Source: Erigeron canadensis
Lineage: Eukaryota; Streptophyta; Magnoliopsida; Asterales; Asteraceae
DNA: 64,000 nucleotides
NCBI RefSeq assembly: GCF_010389155.1
Contig: NC_057765.1
Coordinates: 41,001,559-41,065,558, forward strand
Direction: 5' to 3'
This document shows, in pieces, positions 24,691-37,206 of this stretch; position 1 is the first letter of the stretch; every line of letters begins with the position of its first letter. The notes beneath the pieces are model-generated. The model saw only the letters and a program-made list of their open reading frames with translations, was not told the origin of the DNA and made no database searches. The translations under genes and the position numbers were made by a program.

Positions 24691-25134
24691 TCGTATATTA
24701 TAAAGCAAATAACCCATTGTCTAAATTTTAAGTTTCAACATTTACTTTCTCAAAATGTCTCTTCTACCTATTTTATATTTACCTAAAATATTTATATTAC
24801 TTTTTCTCTCTGCGCAAATCTCAACCACTTATTTTTTTTTCTCTCATTCATAAATCATTTTATTTATCTAATTCATTCAAAATCTTTTATCTCAAAAAAT
24901 GTACATCGATTAATTATAAAACTTATATGGGTGTTCTTAAAATTTCGTGTTCTTTCATTCGAGAGGTTATTCGATATACTTTCGACAAATTATTAAAATC
25001 CGAGGGTGAAGCTCGTACAGCTAAGGACGGAGCCTGTCAGGTAGATCACTCCATCACCGTCACCGCCATTACATCATCACCCCACCATTACCTCCATCAC
25101 CGTCGCAACGCACAAATACCTTACGCTCGTATAT
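24689..25134 (+). mobile_element. Helitron-like repeat, second of a head-to-tail pair
   Basis: Begins TCGTATATTATAAAGC directly where the preceding copy ends and finishes with CGTCGCAACGCAC and CTCGT at about 25130. Body similar to the preceding copy. No coding capacity. Confidence 0.5.
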
Positions 25135-26462
25135 AATAATAATAATTGTCGTTTACCATTGGCATTTTTATCGTAACTTCAATAATTCCTATTTATTTCC
25201 TATCTACCAATATATATATATATATAACAAGGTGCAAAATTCATTCATAAACAAAAAAGAACCCTTAGATGGATTTCATCTTTGATTTAGAACCATTAGA
25301 TCAAATTTAATTATTTCATCTTTATTAAATGACAATATTAATACTTATACTTTTTATAACTGTACAAAAAAATCTCCCTTTATATTTAATTTACACTTTT
25401 TGATTTTTCATCACAAATTTACACTTTTTACCCAATAATTCTGATACAATATATTCAATAGATTAATAGCTAATATATATTCTAATAATAAAATAATATT
25501 ATTTATCTTATATCTTATCCAATAGAATAATAGTTAATATCATATAAAAAAATAAAGTATATTTTAATTTGAAATATCTAAGATATGTTTCATATAAAAT
25601 TACTAGCTAAATAACCCGAGTTTAACCCGGGCATTCTAAATTTTAATACAAATTTTGCTAGTCAATAGTCAATAACGTTTACTAAAGGAATAATTGCAAA
25701 TTTTCTTATTTTTATATATGAAGAATACTTAATCAAATAATGCAATAATAAATGAAAATGGCGCAATAAAGTACTTTCACATTGACTATATATCACATAT
25801 ATGAGAGAAACTGACACGAGAATGAGAAATAAAGTTATAAACATATTAATGTATTTAAAGCTTTAAATATATATCATACAATTAACTTTTCATTTGCTTA
25901 ACACCTTCAAGTTTAAGAAATGAATTTTCTTTATGAAAATTGTTACGATACTGTCTAAGAGGAAAAATCATTGTTAAAGCTAAAAATCTTATAAAATACA
26001 CACAAATTCATAATTATATTCTTTTAGTTAAGCTACAATTTAAAAGAAATTAATAATTAAGCTACAAATTAAAATAAACTGTTACTCTATATCACTAATA
26101 ATAACATTAACATAATGATAATAATTAATAACTATAAAGAAAAATCTTCGCATAAAATTTGTAGTACGAAGATTTGCTAGATTTGTAATTTATGAGAGCT
26201 ATATTAGTTTGAAAAGTATTTAGTTTCCAAATCAAATTAAATTATAAAAAATCAAATGAAAAAAAAAATCAAAAAGAATTATGATGTCATGATTTTTTAA
26301 AATACTTGTAGGAAATAATATGAATTTGACACATAAGATTTTTATTTAAAAAAACTTCTAGAAACAATCTTCTTTTATTTATAGAAGAGATAGTAAGCTA
26401 TATTTTAAACCATAATAAAATAAAATTGAATATTAATAATGTTGTAACACTCTGTATCTACA

Positions 26463-26499
<37 letters not shown>

Positions 26500-26984
26500 T
26501 CGGGTTTATAAATTATCAACGATAGTGTTGAGAAGGCGGAGTTTAGCTTAGGTGAGTGACAACTTTGAGAATGCCAACCTTTAACATTGATCTGCAATTT
26601 TGGAGCATGTGGTGACGGAAAAATTGCGCTTTGTTAAACAACATAAAATAAATTATCGAAATTAATGATATATAAATTAGCTTATAAATATGCATGATTA
26701 TTGTGATTACTATTATAAAAGAATTTGAAAAAACATATAACGTTTTTACATACAACTATATTATCAATGTACTGTACATTTACCCAAACAAAGAAAAAAC
26801 CCTTTTTACAACTTTTTTTTTCTATTCTATTAAAAATAAAACAACTTAAAATTTTTACTCTGCCAATAGATAAGTTTATCTCTAAAATAATGTTTCCAAC
26901 CAAGTGATGTACTTCCAAATAAGAGACCTATAACAATAAAGTCAATGTTTGTATGCATTCTTTATTTATTAATATTTTGTAGGA
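25135..26984. other. AT-rich intergenic
   Basis: Very AT-rich. It contains a minus-strand Helitron 3' end (25602-25633) and an (ATA)n microsatellite (about 26466-26498). No gene seen. Confidence 0.5.
25602..25633 (-). mobile_element. Helitron 3' terminus, minus strand
   Basis: On the minus strand the hairpin CCCGGGTTAAACTCGGG is followed by eight bases and CTAGT. The body of the element would extend to the right. The 5' end was not found. Confidence 0.6.
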
Positions 26985-27022
26985 ACAAAATTACAAAAAT
27001 ATCATTAAAAAACTTTAAATTG

Positions 27023-28090
27023 TACCAAAATTGGAGTGGGGACTCCATTCATGGTTATATTTCATAAAATTTGCAAAGTTATTATAGAGTAAAATCTAAA
27101 CTCAATACTAATGCGTTGTCAATGATGGATTTTAACTCGACAATTCAAAGTATTTAGGATATATTATTTTTCTCTATTTCGTTTGTTAAAGATCACAAAT
27201 TCATTTTTTTTTGTGGAAGAGGTAAGGGAGGACAAATGGATATAGGACATGTGGTTCAAAATCTGAATTACGTTAGGTTTAAAATCATTAATGTGATTCA
27301 TAATTCTGAGTTTGCGTTCCTGTGTAAAACAAATGGTAATAATATATGGGCAAATATATGTTCCTCATTCTCTGTGGCACACTTGATTGCTAGCCCCCTT
27401 AAGATATTATTAAAGAACAGTTGGGATTGAAAATAAGACAAGATTCACCAAAATGGAGTGGGACTCCATCCAAGGTTATATTTCAAAAAATTTGCAAAGT
27501 TATTATAGAATAAAATCTAAACTCAATATTAATGCCTTGTCTATGATATATTCTAACTCGGTAATTCAAAGTATCTAGGATATATTATTTTTCTCTATTT
27601 CAATTGATAAAGATCATAACTTCATTTTTTTGGTGAAAGAGTTAAGGGAGGAGGGAGGGGGGTCAAACTCGAAAAATGTAATGGATCTACTTTAAGACAA
27701 TTATCAGGTAAAAAAGTGGGTGGTTTTGGTGGTCTAAATACTCTTAATTTAGCATTGATATGTACAAATGAATATGACATGTAGTTCAAAATCTGAATTA
27801 CATGAGGTTTAAAATCATCAATGTGATTCATGGTTTCGAGTCTGCGTCCCCGTGTAGACAAATGGTAATAATATATGGAAAAATATATGTTCTTCATTCT
27901 CTGAGTCACACCCGATTGCTAGACCCCTTAGGATGTTATTAAATAACAGTTGAGAGTGAAAATAAGACAAGATTTTGGAATGATCATTGGCTTGATGGTG
28001 ACAATCTTGCAACTTGGTTTAGAAGGTTGTTTGTCTTGGCACCATCTAAAGAATGTGTCATGTGTGATATTTTTTATGATTTGACATGAA
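27023..28090 (+). mobile_element. Degenerate LINE debris with internal duplication
   Basis: Two direct copies (27023-27445 and about 27446-27990) share GCAAAGTTATTATAGA, CAAAGTAT and AATGGTAATAATATATGG. The second keeps about 108 bp that the first lacks. The right end of copy 2 translates as KTRFWNDHWLDGDNLATW, the block just after the reverse transcriptase in plant L1-type LINEs. Many stops. Confidence 0.6.
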
Positions 28091-28328
28091 AATTCGAATG
28101 ACATTGAGATATTTGTGATGACATGGATAAGCAATAACTTTTGACACTGAATAATTTATTTAATTAGTAAGACTTAATGAGCAACACAATAAGTGTTTGT
28201 GAAATTATCAAAGAAAAAAATGTTAATAAAGTAAAATTGAATATTTTAATTTGTTAACTATTAATTAAGAAAATAGTATTTTAGATATATATAAGTATAA
28301 AAATATAATCTAGTAATATGTAATAGAA

Positions 28329-28514
28329 ATGGTTATAAGTCAGTCTATTGTTATCAATGATCCTGAATTTCTCGCTCGAACGGTTGAAATGTTTAGAGAC
28401 TTTAAAAAATCAAAAGGATATCAAGTCCAAACATGTAATAAAAACATTAAGGTATCATGTGGACTTGTTGAGCCATATGATGATAGATTTTCACCTTTGA
28501 GAATTGAGAAGTAG
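28329..28514 (+). CDS. Small hypothetical ORF
   Basis: A 61-codon ORF (starts MVISQSIVINDPEFLARTVE, ends near SPLRIEK). It is not low-complexity and not an obvious repeat product, but I recognise no family and see no promoter or splice partners. It could be a fragment of a captured gene. Low confidence that it is expressed. Confidence 0.15.
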   Translation: MVISQSIVINDPEFLARTVEMFRDFKKSKGYQVQTCNKNIKVSCGLVEPYDDRFSPLRIEK

Positions 28515-29169
28515 AATTAATGGGACAAGCTAGTCACCCGTCAATAATGCTTATTTAATCCTAATCACCATCATTTTTTTTTTTTTTTGAAGGGTTTACA
28601 ATTTAACATATCTATATCTATATCTATCGATACTACCTATATAAACAAAGTACTCTCTTCCTCATTCAACTCTTTATCTTTAAATTACCTAATATACTCC
28701 CTATATTTAAACTACTTCCACCCACCTTATCCATGAAATTTCAAAATTACCCTTAATAGAAAAAACCCCACAATTAGCTAAAATCCCTATTGTTATAAAA
28801 TCCTCATTAACTCTAAAATTATTGCTAAGGATATTGTTACGGATAAGAAAAACATCTTAATTGTCATAGATTATATTACAAAATGTTTAAACAATAATTA
28901 TCTTTTTATAACTCACGAAATTACAAACCAATTATGTCCTTTGTATATTTGTATTAAATTTTAATCTTTTACTATTTATTTTTTTAATTATCTTGGTCTC
29001 CCCCTGCAATTGTAAGTGGTTATTTTTCATGGTTAATGTTTGCATTTCATTATTTTTTGCACCTAATCCGCAACTTATTTTTAGAATGATATTTACGGTT
29101 AGATCTTGCATTAACGCATTTCATGAAAGTAAAACTAAATGAGCGGACACCACTCTAGTCAGATGAGCG
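28515..29169. other. AT-rich intergenic
   Basis: No gene or clear repeat boundary seen. Confidence 0.4.
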
Positions 29170-29308
29170 ACCATAAGCATTTTCACAAGAGAGGACTCTG
29201 ACAATAATGACCTGATGCATCTGGCTGGCAAATTGGCACCTCCACATAACTCAATCTTGTTTCTGGAGCAGCTTTACAAATGCAGCGCGAGTTACAATGG
29301 TTTAAGGT
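29170..29308 (+). pseudogene. Ankyrin-repeat (ITN1/PGG-type) protein exon fragment
   Basis: Reads SDNNDLMHLAGKLAPPH, then after a one-base deletion LNLVSGAALQMQRELQWFK, ending at a splice-donor-like AAGGTAATA. This is the conserved junction between the last ankyrin repeats and the linker to the membrane PGG domain in plant ITN1-like proteins. Only this exon end is present; the frameshift makes it non-functional. A solo LTR begins about 100 bp downstream. Confidence 0.75.
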
Positions 29309-29409
29309 AATAAAATCTTCTTTTTCTAACATATGGCTTCTTTTTTTTTTCCTTTTTTTTTTAAATTTATTTTTTCATGTTTTTCAAAGATAGTTCTTTA
29401 GATATGTAT

Positions 29410-32265
29410 TGTAACACCCCGAGCTAGGCTCGAAATACTACCGAAAAGATATAGCGTATATATGGGATTATCGTAGAACATGAACTATATGAAAATAAAG
29501 GGATTCAGTGAATCCATCATCAAGAACAAGTACATAAAGCATAATGCAAATAGGGGCAAATGAATCCTTAAACAAGGTCAACACTAGGTTGGTGAGTTCG
29601 TAGGGGCAAATGACGAGGATCTAATGCCAAAGCCATTCACAATATGAACTAAGCTAATGAACAAGGAACACACTTACAGTAAGTCCTTAAAAGGCGCAAG
29701 TACTCAATATAGGTTGGCTCGTAGCGCAACCTGGACCCACATGTATCCATTGCACAATCATACCATAACTAGAACACACATAATGCACAAGAACACAGAA
29801 TGTCGACATCAACAAATATCCATCAAGTTCTAAAATGCCAGACATGTCCATCAATGTCCCTCAATTGTTCTCATGTCATCCAATTGTCATCAAGTACGTA
29901 TAGCACCAGTTTATTGCACATGCACACATTGTCCCTCTATTGTCATCGATATTGTCATCAAGTACATAAGTACCCGTTAATGTCATCAAGTACATAAGTA
30001 CCCGTTTAATGTCATCAAGTACATAAGTACCCGTTTAATGTCATCAAGTACGTAAGTACCCGTTTAATGTCATCAAGTACGTAAGTACCCGTTTATTGTC
30101 ATCATGTCCATCATGTCCATCAACTCAACCATGCACAATGCACATACATTTCATACGACTTTACATTTAAGAAATCTTAGATGTTTGTATACAGGGTCAC
30201 CCGCAGCCTTCCCACCACATCTCCAACTCATTAAATGTATCATCGTCTTCCATGTATGTACAACTACCCTAATCATAAATAAATCAATCATACTCAAACA
30301 ATACATAATCAATCAATGTCCATCAATGACCCTCACATATGTACTCACATAATGAACTACACAAGGTATTTAGAATACACATAGTAAACAAGAACAAGTA
30401 ATAATGATATCAAGAAGTATCTAACAAGTTCTATAATGCCCAACATGTCTATCAATGTCCCTCAATTGCACTCAATTACACGTAATGTACCTCATTGTAC
30501 TCAATTGCGCGTAATGTACTTCATTGTACTCAATTGCACCATGACCATCAATGTCCACCCAGAAACAAACACTATGTGTATATACTTCGTACGATACTAC
30601 TTTTGAAAGGCCTTTGATGCTTATATATAGGGTCACCCGCAGCCTTCCCACCACATCTCCAACCTTTCGAAGGTATTATCGTCTTCCATATATACACAAC
30701 TAACCTAAAAGTCAACCAAACACGCACATACAATAATCATATAACAACCACGTATTTACACGTTAACAATTCCATCAATCAAACAATGTCATCACTTAAG
30801 ACACTCAACATATGCACAATCAATTCATGTCATCATCAAGGAAATCAAACGTATGCTCAATTGAACTATGTCATCAATCAAGGCAACACATAATTGCACA
30901 AACAACAAGTTAACACACAAAGGTTGTACACTTTTCAGCCCGAATCTCAAACGAGTAGGGAGCTACGAACTCACCTTGATCGGCAATAGCAAGTTAATAT
31001 CAAGCTACGAATGCCCCATGGTCGTCCAAAGTCCACAACCTAACAATATATGTCACAATACAAGACATGGTCAATACTAGTTATACTATACCACAATTTC
31101 CCCTAAAGATGTTTTATAAGTCATTCGAGAACGTTTAAATGACAAATGAAGAGTTTTGGTTAGACACGGTTCAATGACTTAGCACCAAAATTCCACTTGA
31201 AAATCAAAGTGTTTAGAAATGTGTTTAACCAATTTTGTTAACCTTAGTATGTTAATATAAGACCAACAAACAAGTTTTGGATCATTAAAAGTCGACTGAT
31301 AACCGAACGAAAAAGTTGGGGAAGGAACAGAAATACTGCGGCCGCTCGCACGGTCGGCCGTGTGAGCATCTGTATTATGGGAAAACTGCAGCCACAAGCA
31401 CTGAGCGTCTGTCTGTGCGGCCGTGCTCCTACTGGCAGATTTTTGACTCCAAAATCGACTAAGGAAGCTCCAAAACACATTTTTATGCATAAATCACCAT
31501 ATTTTAATATCATTGAACATAACCCATATCATAATCTCAATCCATAGCATCAAATCCTTGCTCAAATCCATTTTGACCCATTTCAAAACCCTAATTTTGA
31601 GCCAAATCCATTTTGAACCTAAATTTGACCAACAATGCTTAGATTGGACAAGGAAACATGATTAAAAGAATAAAATGATGAATTTGAGTTAGAATTCACT
31701 TACCAAAACTTCCACAAATTGCCAAACCCGAAAATTACTCAAAAGAAGATGTTCTTGCACTTTTGACAACCCAAATCTTTGATATGTAATGAAGATGATG
31801 ATAAGGATGATGATTCTAACACAATTCTAACTTGAAACCATAATTTGGTGTAAGAATCTTAGAGAGAGAGAGAGAGACATTAGTGTGTATGTGTGTTTTG
31901 TTCTTGCAAGAAGAAAGAAAGAAAAAGATAGGGTGAAGAATGAATGGATGGGTGGAAAATAAGGAAGATAGGGTTGGGTGATGGGTCATGGGTTTGACCC
32001 ATGGAGGATCCATTTCATGTTGCTAACTAGATTTAATGTCATCTAGTACCGTAAAGCCAATTAGATATAAATGTCATCTCAAGGTTTAGGTTCGATTTGC
32101 ACCAACGATGATATCGACTAGCACATATATCTTAAACGATAAATTGATCTATTTGGACACATTACACTTACATGAACTCCAAATTGCACTTGAACTATAT
32201 TGGCCAACTCGATAGTTAGTTAAATTGTACATATGGTCAAAAGGTCAGGAACCACGATTGTTACA
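29410..32265 (-). mobile_element. Solo Ty3/gypsy LTR with 5-bp target duplication
   Basis: A 2856-bp unit starts TGTAACACCCCG and ends CGATTGTTACA, flanked on both sides by TGTAT (29405-29409 and 32266-32270). Internal order suggests transcription on the minus strand: a CT-rich promoter-like leader near 31850-31960, then GGTGAGTTCGTAGCTCCC near 30970, and GGGGTGTTACA as the end. There is no internal gag-pol domain, so unequal recombination has removed the rest. It contains the 28-29 bp tandem array at 29946-30090, a duplicated block GGGTCACCCGCAGCCTTCCC (about 30194 and 30630), and a GC-rich patch at 31340-31440. Confidence 0.85.
29946..30090. repeat. Short tandem array in the LTR
   Basis: About five units of 28-29 bp with core TGTCATCAAGTACATAAGTA and CCCGTTTAA, differing by one or two bases. 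Confidence 0.85.
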
Positions 32266-32760
32266 TGTATACAAACTTTCTACAAGTTAATGTGGACAAA
32301 CATAACTACGCGTATATTTTTTCGTTTGTCCTTCTCTTTATATGTTACTTTGAAATGATGTTCCATATTATCTTTAAATATATATAAAAGAGAAACTTTA
32401 ATTCATAATTATAGAAATATAGATCCTTAATTGAAGTTTAACTTTTAATTGGAGTCATTATATCAATTGATGATATCATATACCTTATTTAACATTTTTA
32501 GATTTAATTTTATTTAAATAAATTTAAATTATTATTATTTTGTTATTTAAATTTGTAGACATTTTTTCTTAATGTTGTGTCCAGCCTAAACATGATCCTA
32601 ATAGATGATCAGGTATATTTATTTACTTTCTGTATGTTTTTATTTGTTACATATGGAGTATTTATTATATGATTTATAATTATGTTTTATATACTACTCA
32701 ATTTAGGGTACTAAGATTCAAGCATCAATCAAGAAAAATCTAATCCCAGACTTTGAAAAT

Positions 32761-33025
32761 ATTCTTGAAGAACGAACGGTTAGAGTTATAAGTGATTTTG
32801 TAATAGCTTCAAACTCAGGAAGTTATATGTTGGTTAATCATCAATACAATATAAACTTTTGTAAGACAACAAAAGTCAAAATATCAACAAATTTGAAAGT
32901 ATTCTTGAAGAAGCAACGGTTAGAGTTATAAGTGATTTCGGAATAGCTTCAAACTCAGGAAGTTATATGTTGGTTATTCATCAATACAAGATAAACTTTT
33001 GTAAGACAACAAAGGTCAAAATATC
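32761..33025. repeat. 140-bp tandem duplication inside the RPA-like gene
   Basis: ATTCTTGAAGAA recurs at 32761 and 32901, and the following roughly 125 bp are almost identical. As 140 is not a multiple of three, the second copy is shifted relative to the first. Confidence 0.9.
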
Positions 33026-34049
33026 TACAGATTTTGATAATAGCGTGGATCCTTATATCTTTTCAAGCTTTAGTGATATGCTAAAAAAAAACTTGGATAC
33101 TCGTGTTGCTTTCGGTAAGTTGTTCATGTCCTTGTATTCGTACTATATTTATAGTTGGATACTCGTGTTTCTTTCGGTAATATGTTCATGTTTTTATATG
33201 CCAACTTCATTCATAGTTTTCTTTTATATTTTAACATTTAATTTCAATTCAAATAATTGTTTCTTTTTTTTCTGTAGATGTTGTTAGTTTGGTAGCCTCT
33301 GTTGATCCTATGATTGTTACCCATGAGATAAATGCAAATTAACTCTAATTAACTTTAGAACTTCAAGATCTAAGACATTCCTCTTTTATTTTACTATTGT
33401 TTTACTATCGTATATAAATCTACCAATATATTATTACACATATTTATATGAATGGTTAATTATAATCTGAATGCGTATAGTGGCAATAAAATTGCATGTG
33501 CTTTATGGGACTCATATGTTGTTCGTCCAATCAAGTATGTTTCGGAAAATCATTCTGTTGATTCAACGATTGTCATCTTTCTGCATATGGCGAAGTTAAA
33601 GGTATGGAATAGTATGTCTTATTAGTTATTACGTTTGTCAATTCTTTATTCTATACTCTATACAAATAGTTTATTCTATACTTTAGGTTTGTTTGTCTAA
33701 TCAATTTATATTACTCTATATATGAATGCCTCAAATAAGTAATTCTTTATTCGGTTCAAGGCTACATATCAATGATCGTATTGGTACTATTGTAAGCTTC
33801 CAAGAAAGGTACTATACACAACTTATTTATTAAAAAACTTTAAAATATATTATTGGTTATGTATACTATTCTAAGTTTAGAGAAACGGTATTGATATTAT
33901 GTGTAATTAGTTGATTTCAAATATTATTAAATCAAAATCACTTTCTCTTTTATGACTTTAGTTTGAAGAAGTTGGATGTTGGTGTTGAATCCTTAAACAA
34001 AGCAAAATAAATCATTGCTACCATTGTTGTAGAAAAACCAGAAGATTAG

Positions 34050-34836
34050 TGTTATAATATGAGCACATAAACATATAACAATTCACGAGTACGCAGCGGA
34101 AAAGAAACGTATATGCAATCAAATTAATTAACAAAGAAAGAATCGAAACGTGTACCTTTACGCAAAGCTTCCAATAATATTATTAATAATAAGATTATTA
34201 TTAGTTTAGGGTTTAAAGCAAAACCCCTCTACGATCGCACACTAAACACCTCTTATACCGTATGCTAGTACCCCGATCACGAACCAAACAACCCTTTGTT
34301 TATTATCTCTTGTTTCGAAAGCCATGAACCGAACCTAAACTTGTTTTGACAAACAAATTGTGATACAATTAATGCAAAGCATTAAATGCATGTGTAAATG
34401 GTTCATGTAGTTGTTCGAACGGCACAAACAAAAAAAACTATTTGAAGATTTGTGCTTTCGGCCAAACTCAAAGAAGAGGGGAGAGAATTGCTTGTGTGAA
34501 GGAATGAGAAACCTCTTGAATTAAACTCTCTATTTATAAGGTTTAATTAGGGTTTAATTTACTTGGTGAACAAGCTAGATTAAGGCTTACAAAGCCTTAT
34601 CAAAACCGGTCCCTTAGGATCCATCACCAATTTTCTTATTTAATTCTTCATTTAATTAATTAAATATAATTAACCCCTTAATATATTTAAATTAATCATT
34701 TCGTGATCTAATTAATTAATATATTACTTTGATATACTAATTAATAATATAGAGTTACCGTGTCATTTCGTGTGACCGCGTAGGCTTAAATTATTTTCGG
34801 ACATGCGATTTATAATAAAATGATCACACTCCAACA
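34050..34836 (-). mobile_element. Solo Ty1/copia LTR
   Basis: On the minus strand the 787-bp unit starts TGTTGGAGTGTGATCATT and ends TATTATAACA. Flanks are ATTAG (34045-34049) and ATTAC (34837-34841), a 5-bp target duplication with one mismatch. Joining the flanks across one copy of the target restores an open frame in the RPA-like exon, which supports the boundaries. No internal coding region remains. Confidence 0.8.
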
Positions 34837-37206
34837 ATTACTACCTTCATTTCCCGATTGTTACGATTGATGAAATTCAAAAGTACAAAACGGAAAAGAA
34901 GGTTAACTCAATGTTTATGCCTTGCCTTTTATTTTTCTTTAACTGATTTTGATTTTGTTATACAATTCCCATTAATTTTAAAGGCTTATATTCTTTTAAT
35001 TTCTTGATATTAGCAAATTGGTTCATCCATTATTGCAACTACTACCAATATTCAAGATGATGAAGGCTGGTATTACTGGGCATGTCGAACATGTCACAAG
35101 ATTGTTAAACGCATTGATGATGAAATTGATATTGATTCTGATGGACATCCATTTGTTTGTGGTAAATGTGGCTATGTTTCATATGTGTATGGAAAGTAAG
35201 TTACATATATACATTGCACGTTATGATCACTACATTATTTTTCCTATAAACACAAATATTATCTTTTAAACGTTTGGTATATCATGTAAGGGTGCGGGTA
35301 TCATTCGAGTACAAGATTCAACTGGTTACTCATCATTTGTCTTATTTGGAGATCTCATTCAGAAGCTGATCAACCGCAGTCACACTTGGCTAATGGAAAA
35401 GATATCCAAGGTTTACAATTTTTGTTACTGTTATATTTTAACATATAAACTATTATTTGTAATATTTAATAAGTACTTATTTTTTAAACCTATGATAATT
35501 GTACATGTCAAAGGTCCATCTAACCCCATGTCTTCCAATAGGATCAAAACCGTCAATTTTTCATGAAGAGCTTAATGTACTACTCGAAAAGAAGTTTGTT
35601 TTTAAAATTTAACTATCCTGGTTCAATTTGGAAAATGGCTACATTGTCTGCACTGTTTATAGATGTAATCATGATGAAAGTGTTATTGAAAAAGTCTTTA
35701 ATGGACCCTCAACTAATAAGGACAATAAGGTGAAATTGCTACAAGAAAAACTCTTTATATTATTCCGATTATGCAAGTACATTAGAATCTAATATAGAAT
35801 TCTTTGTTTATACATCTAAATCAGGTTGATACAGTTAGTGATGATGTTGATGTTAATGATGTTGAAGTTGCAACACCTACAACAAATGCTCGAAAGCGCC
35901 CAATTGTTGTAGATGAACAATCCACCGTCTTTGATGGCTCCTCTACATCCTATGCCCCGGTGGATAATCTTAAAATACCAAAAACAAAGCATTAGAGTAG
36001 TTAGCCGTTGCCATTGATCATTGTTTAGACACTTTAATAGCTACGATTCTTTTTTATTTTTTGGATACATTTTGTCATCAATTTAGATTATGTTTGATTT
36101 TGGAATTCTGAAATCTTCATACTTAAGTTTTGCTATTTAATGTCATAATTGTTTTCATGTCTGTAGTTTCTATGTTAATTTCATGAATAGTTACTTTGTT
36201 GTTTGCTTTTTTGAGTTAATCCTTTTTGATTTTACAACACAAGTTGTTAATAAGGTCTTTGCTGTATATCAGGTAACGACAAAAACTACATGACACAAAA
36301 AAAATCACCCCGTAAAAAAGCAGACATTATAAAATCTAATTGTTGAAAGCAAAAAGTCGGGCAAAAATAAAATGGAATATCATGTAAGATATCTATCTAT
36401 ATATGTATTTACAATAATGTGGGCCGTATATTAATATCAAAATTGTTGAAAGTCCATCTGTTAAGTTTAATAAATGAAGCAAATTTTCTAACCATTAATC
36501 GTAATTATAATATTTATAATCTATAAAAACAATTTGAAAAAAACATATACTATATGTTCCCTATATACTTTTCATATTTACTATTTTATTTTTATACGTA
36601 TATTATTTAATAAAAAACTTACAAATTAATGTCGTTTATAATCTTAAATATCCTAAAGTATTTCTTATAATATAAATTTATAATTTAAATAATTAGAAAG
36701 TATGATAACTCGCGTATTACGTGCCGTCGAACCGGACTTCTTAATAAAGAACTATAAAACAAATATGAAGTCTATAGTAAGAAATCACAATTATATATCA
36801 GAATAATAATCGTATGAATATTGCAATGATATTATGCAAAATTTTAACTTAGATTAACACAACATGGATATATAGATTGATAATTAAATTGCTTAGTAAT
36901 TTTAGTCTATTACTAAGTTATTCAAGCAAAACGTTAAAGCATAAGTACAATGACAATGCAGACGTAACCGAAAGAATAAAAGACATTAAAAGAAACGAAA
37001 ACCTTATTTAGCGAGACTTTTAATAAATGATGTATCCATTTTCAACTGTTTGGTCACTTTTAACCAGAATTAAACGACCACTAATGTAACTTCATGTTTT
37101 TTAATTGTTTAACTTTTACATGGTTAAATATTTGTTACTTATGATATCAAACACATAATATTTCATTAATTATATATGTTTCTCACGTACTACGCGGTAA
37201 TCTAGT

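Larger units (their letters stand above)
32575..35995 (+). pseudogene. RPA70-like single-stranded-DNA-binding protein, broken
   Basis: Exon-like pieces in order match the large subunit of replication protein A as carried by plant Helitrons. LNMILIDDQ then GTKIQASIKKNLIPDF (32580-32760) resembles the first OB fold. IASNSGSYMLV and INFCKTTKVKISTDFDN follow, then DVVSLVASVDPM (33278) and IACALWDSYVV...DSTIVIFLHMAKLK (33485-33600). Next comes GWYYWACRTCHKIVKR...FVCGKCGYVSYVYGK (35065-35196), whose two C-x2-C pairs form the zinc ribbon of the C-terminal OB fold, then DSTGYSSFVLFGDLIQKL. The last exon (35824-35995) ends at NLKIPKTKH. Lesions are an out-of-frame 140-bp tandem duplication at 32761-33025, a solo copia LTR inside an exon (34050-34836), and stops and frameshifts. 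The normal role is binding single-stranded DNA during replication and repair. Confidence 0.75.
32371..37206 (+). mobile_element. Putative Helitron carrying an RPA70-like gene
   Basis: A plausible 5' end (A|TCTTTAAATATATATAAAAG at 32371) and a degenerate but recognisable 3' end: CACGTACTACGCGGTAAT then CTAGT (37202-37206) followed by T. That end matches the better preserved CCCGCGTATTACGCGGG end at 39.3 kb. Plant Helitrons often carry RPA-like genes downstream of Rep/helicase. Here the RPA-like gene is present and no Rep/helicase was recognised, so the element would be nonautonomous. Boundaries are inferred. Confidence 0.5.

Noticed and set aside
29946..30090. Protein-coding or regulatory repeat array
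   Set aside because: It is wholly inside the solo LTR, and units show no preserved frame.
31179..31513. Minus-strand ORFs of 89-103 codons
   Set aside because: They lie in the GC-rich patch of the solo LTR and show no family features.
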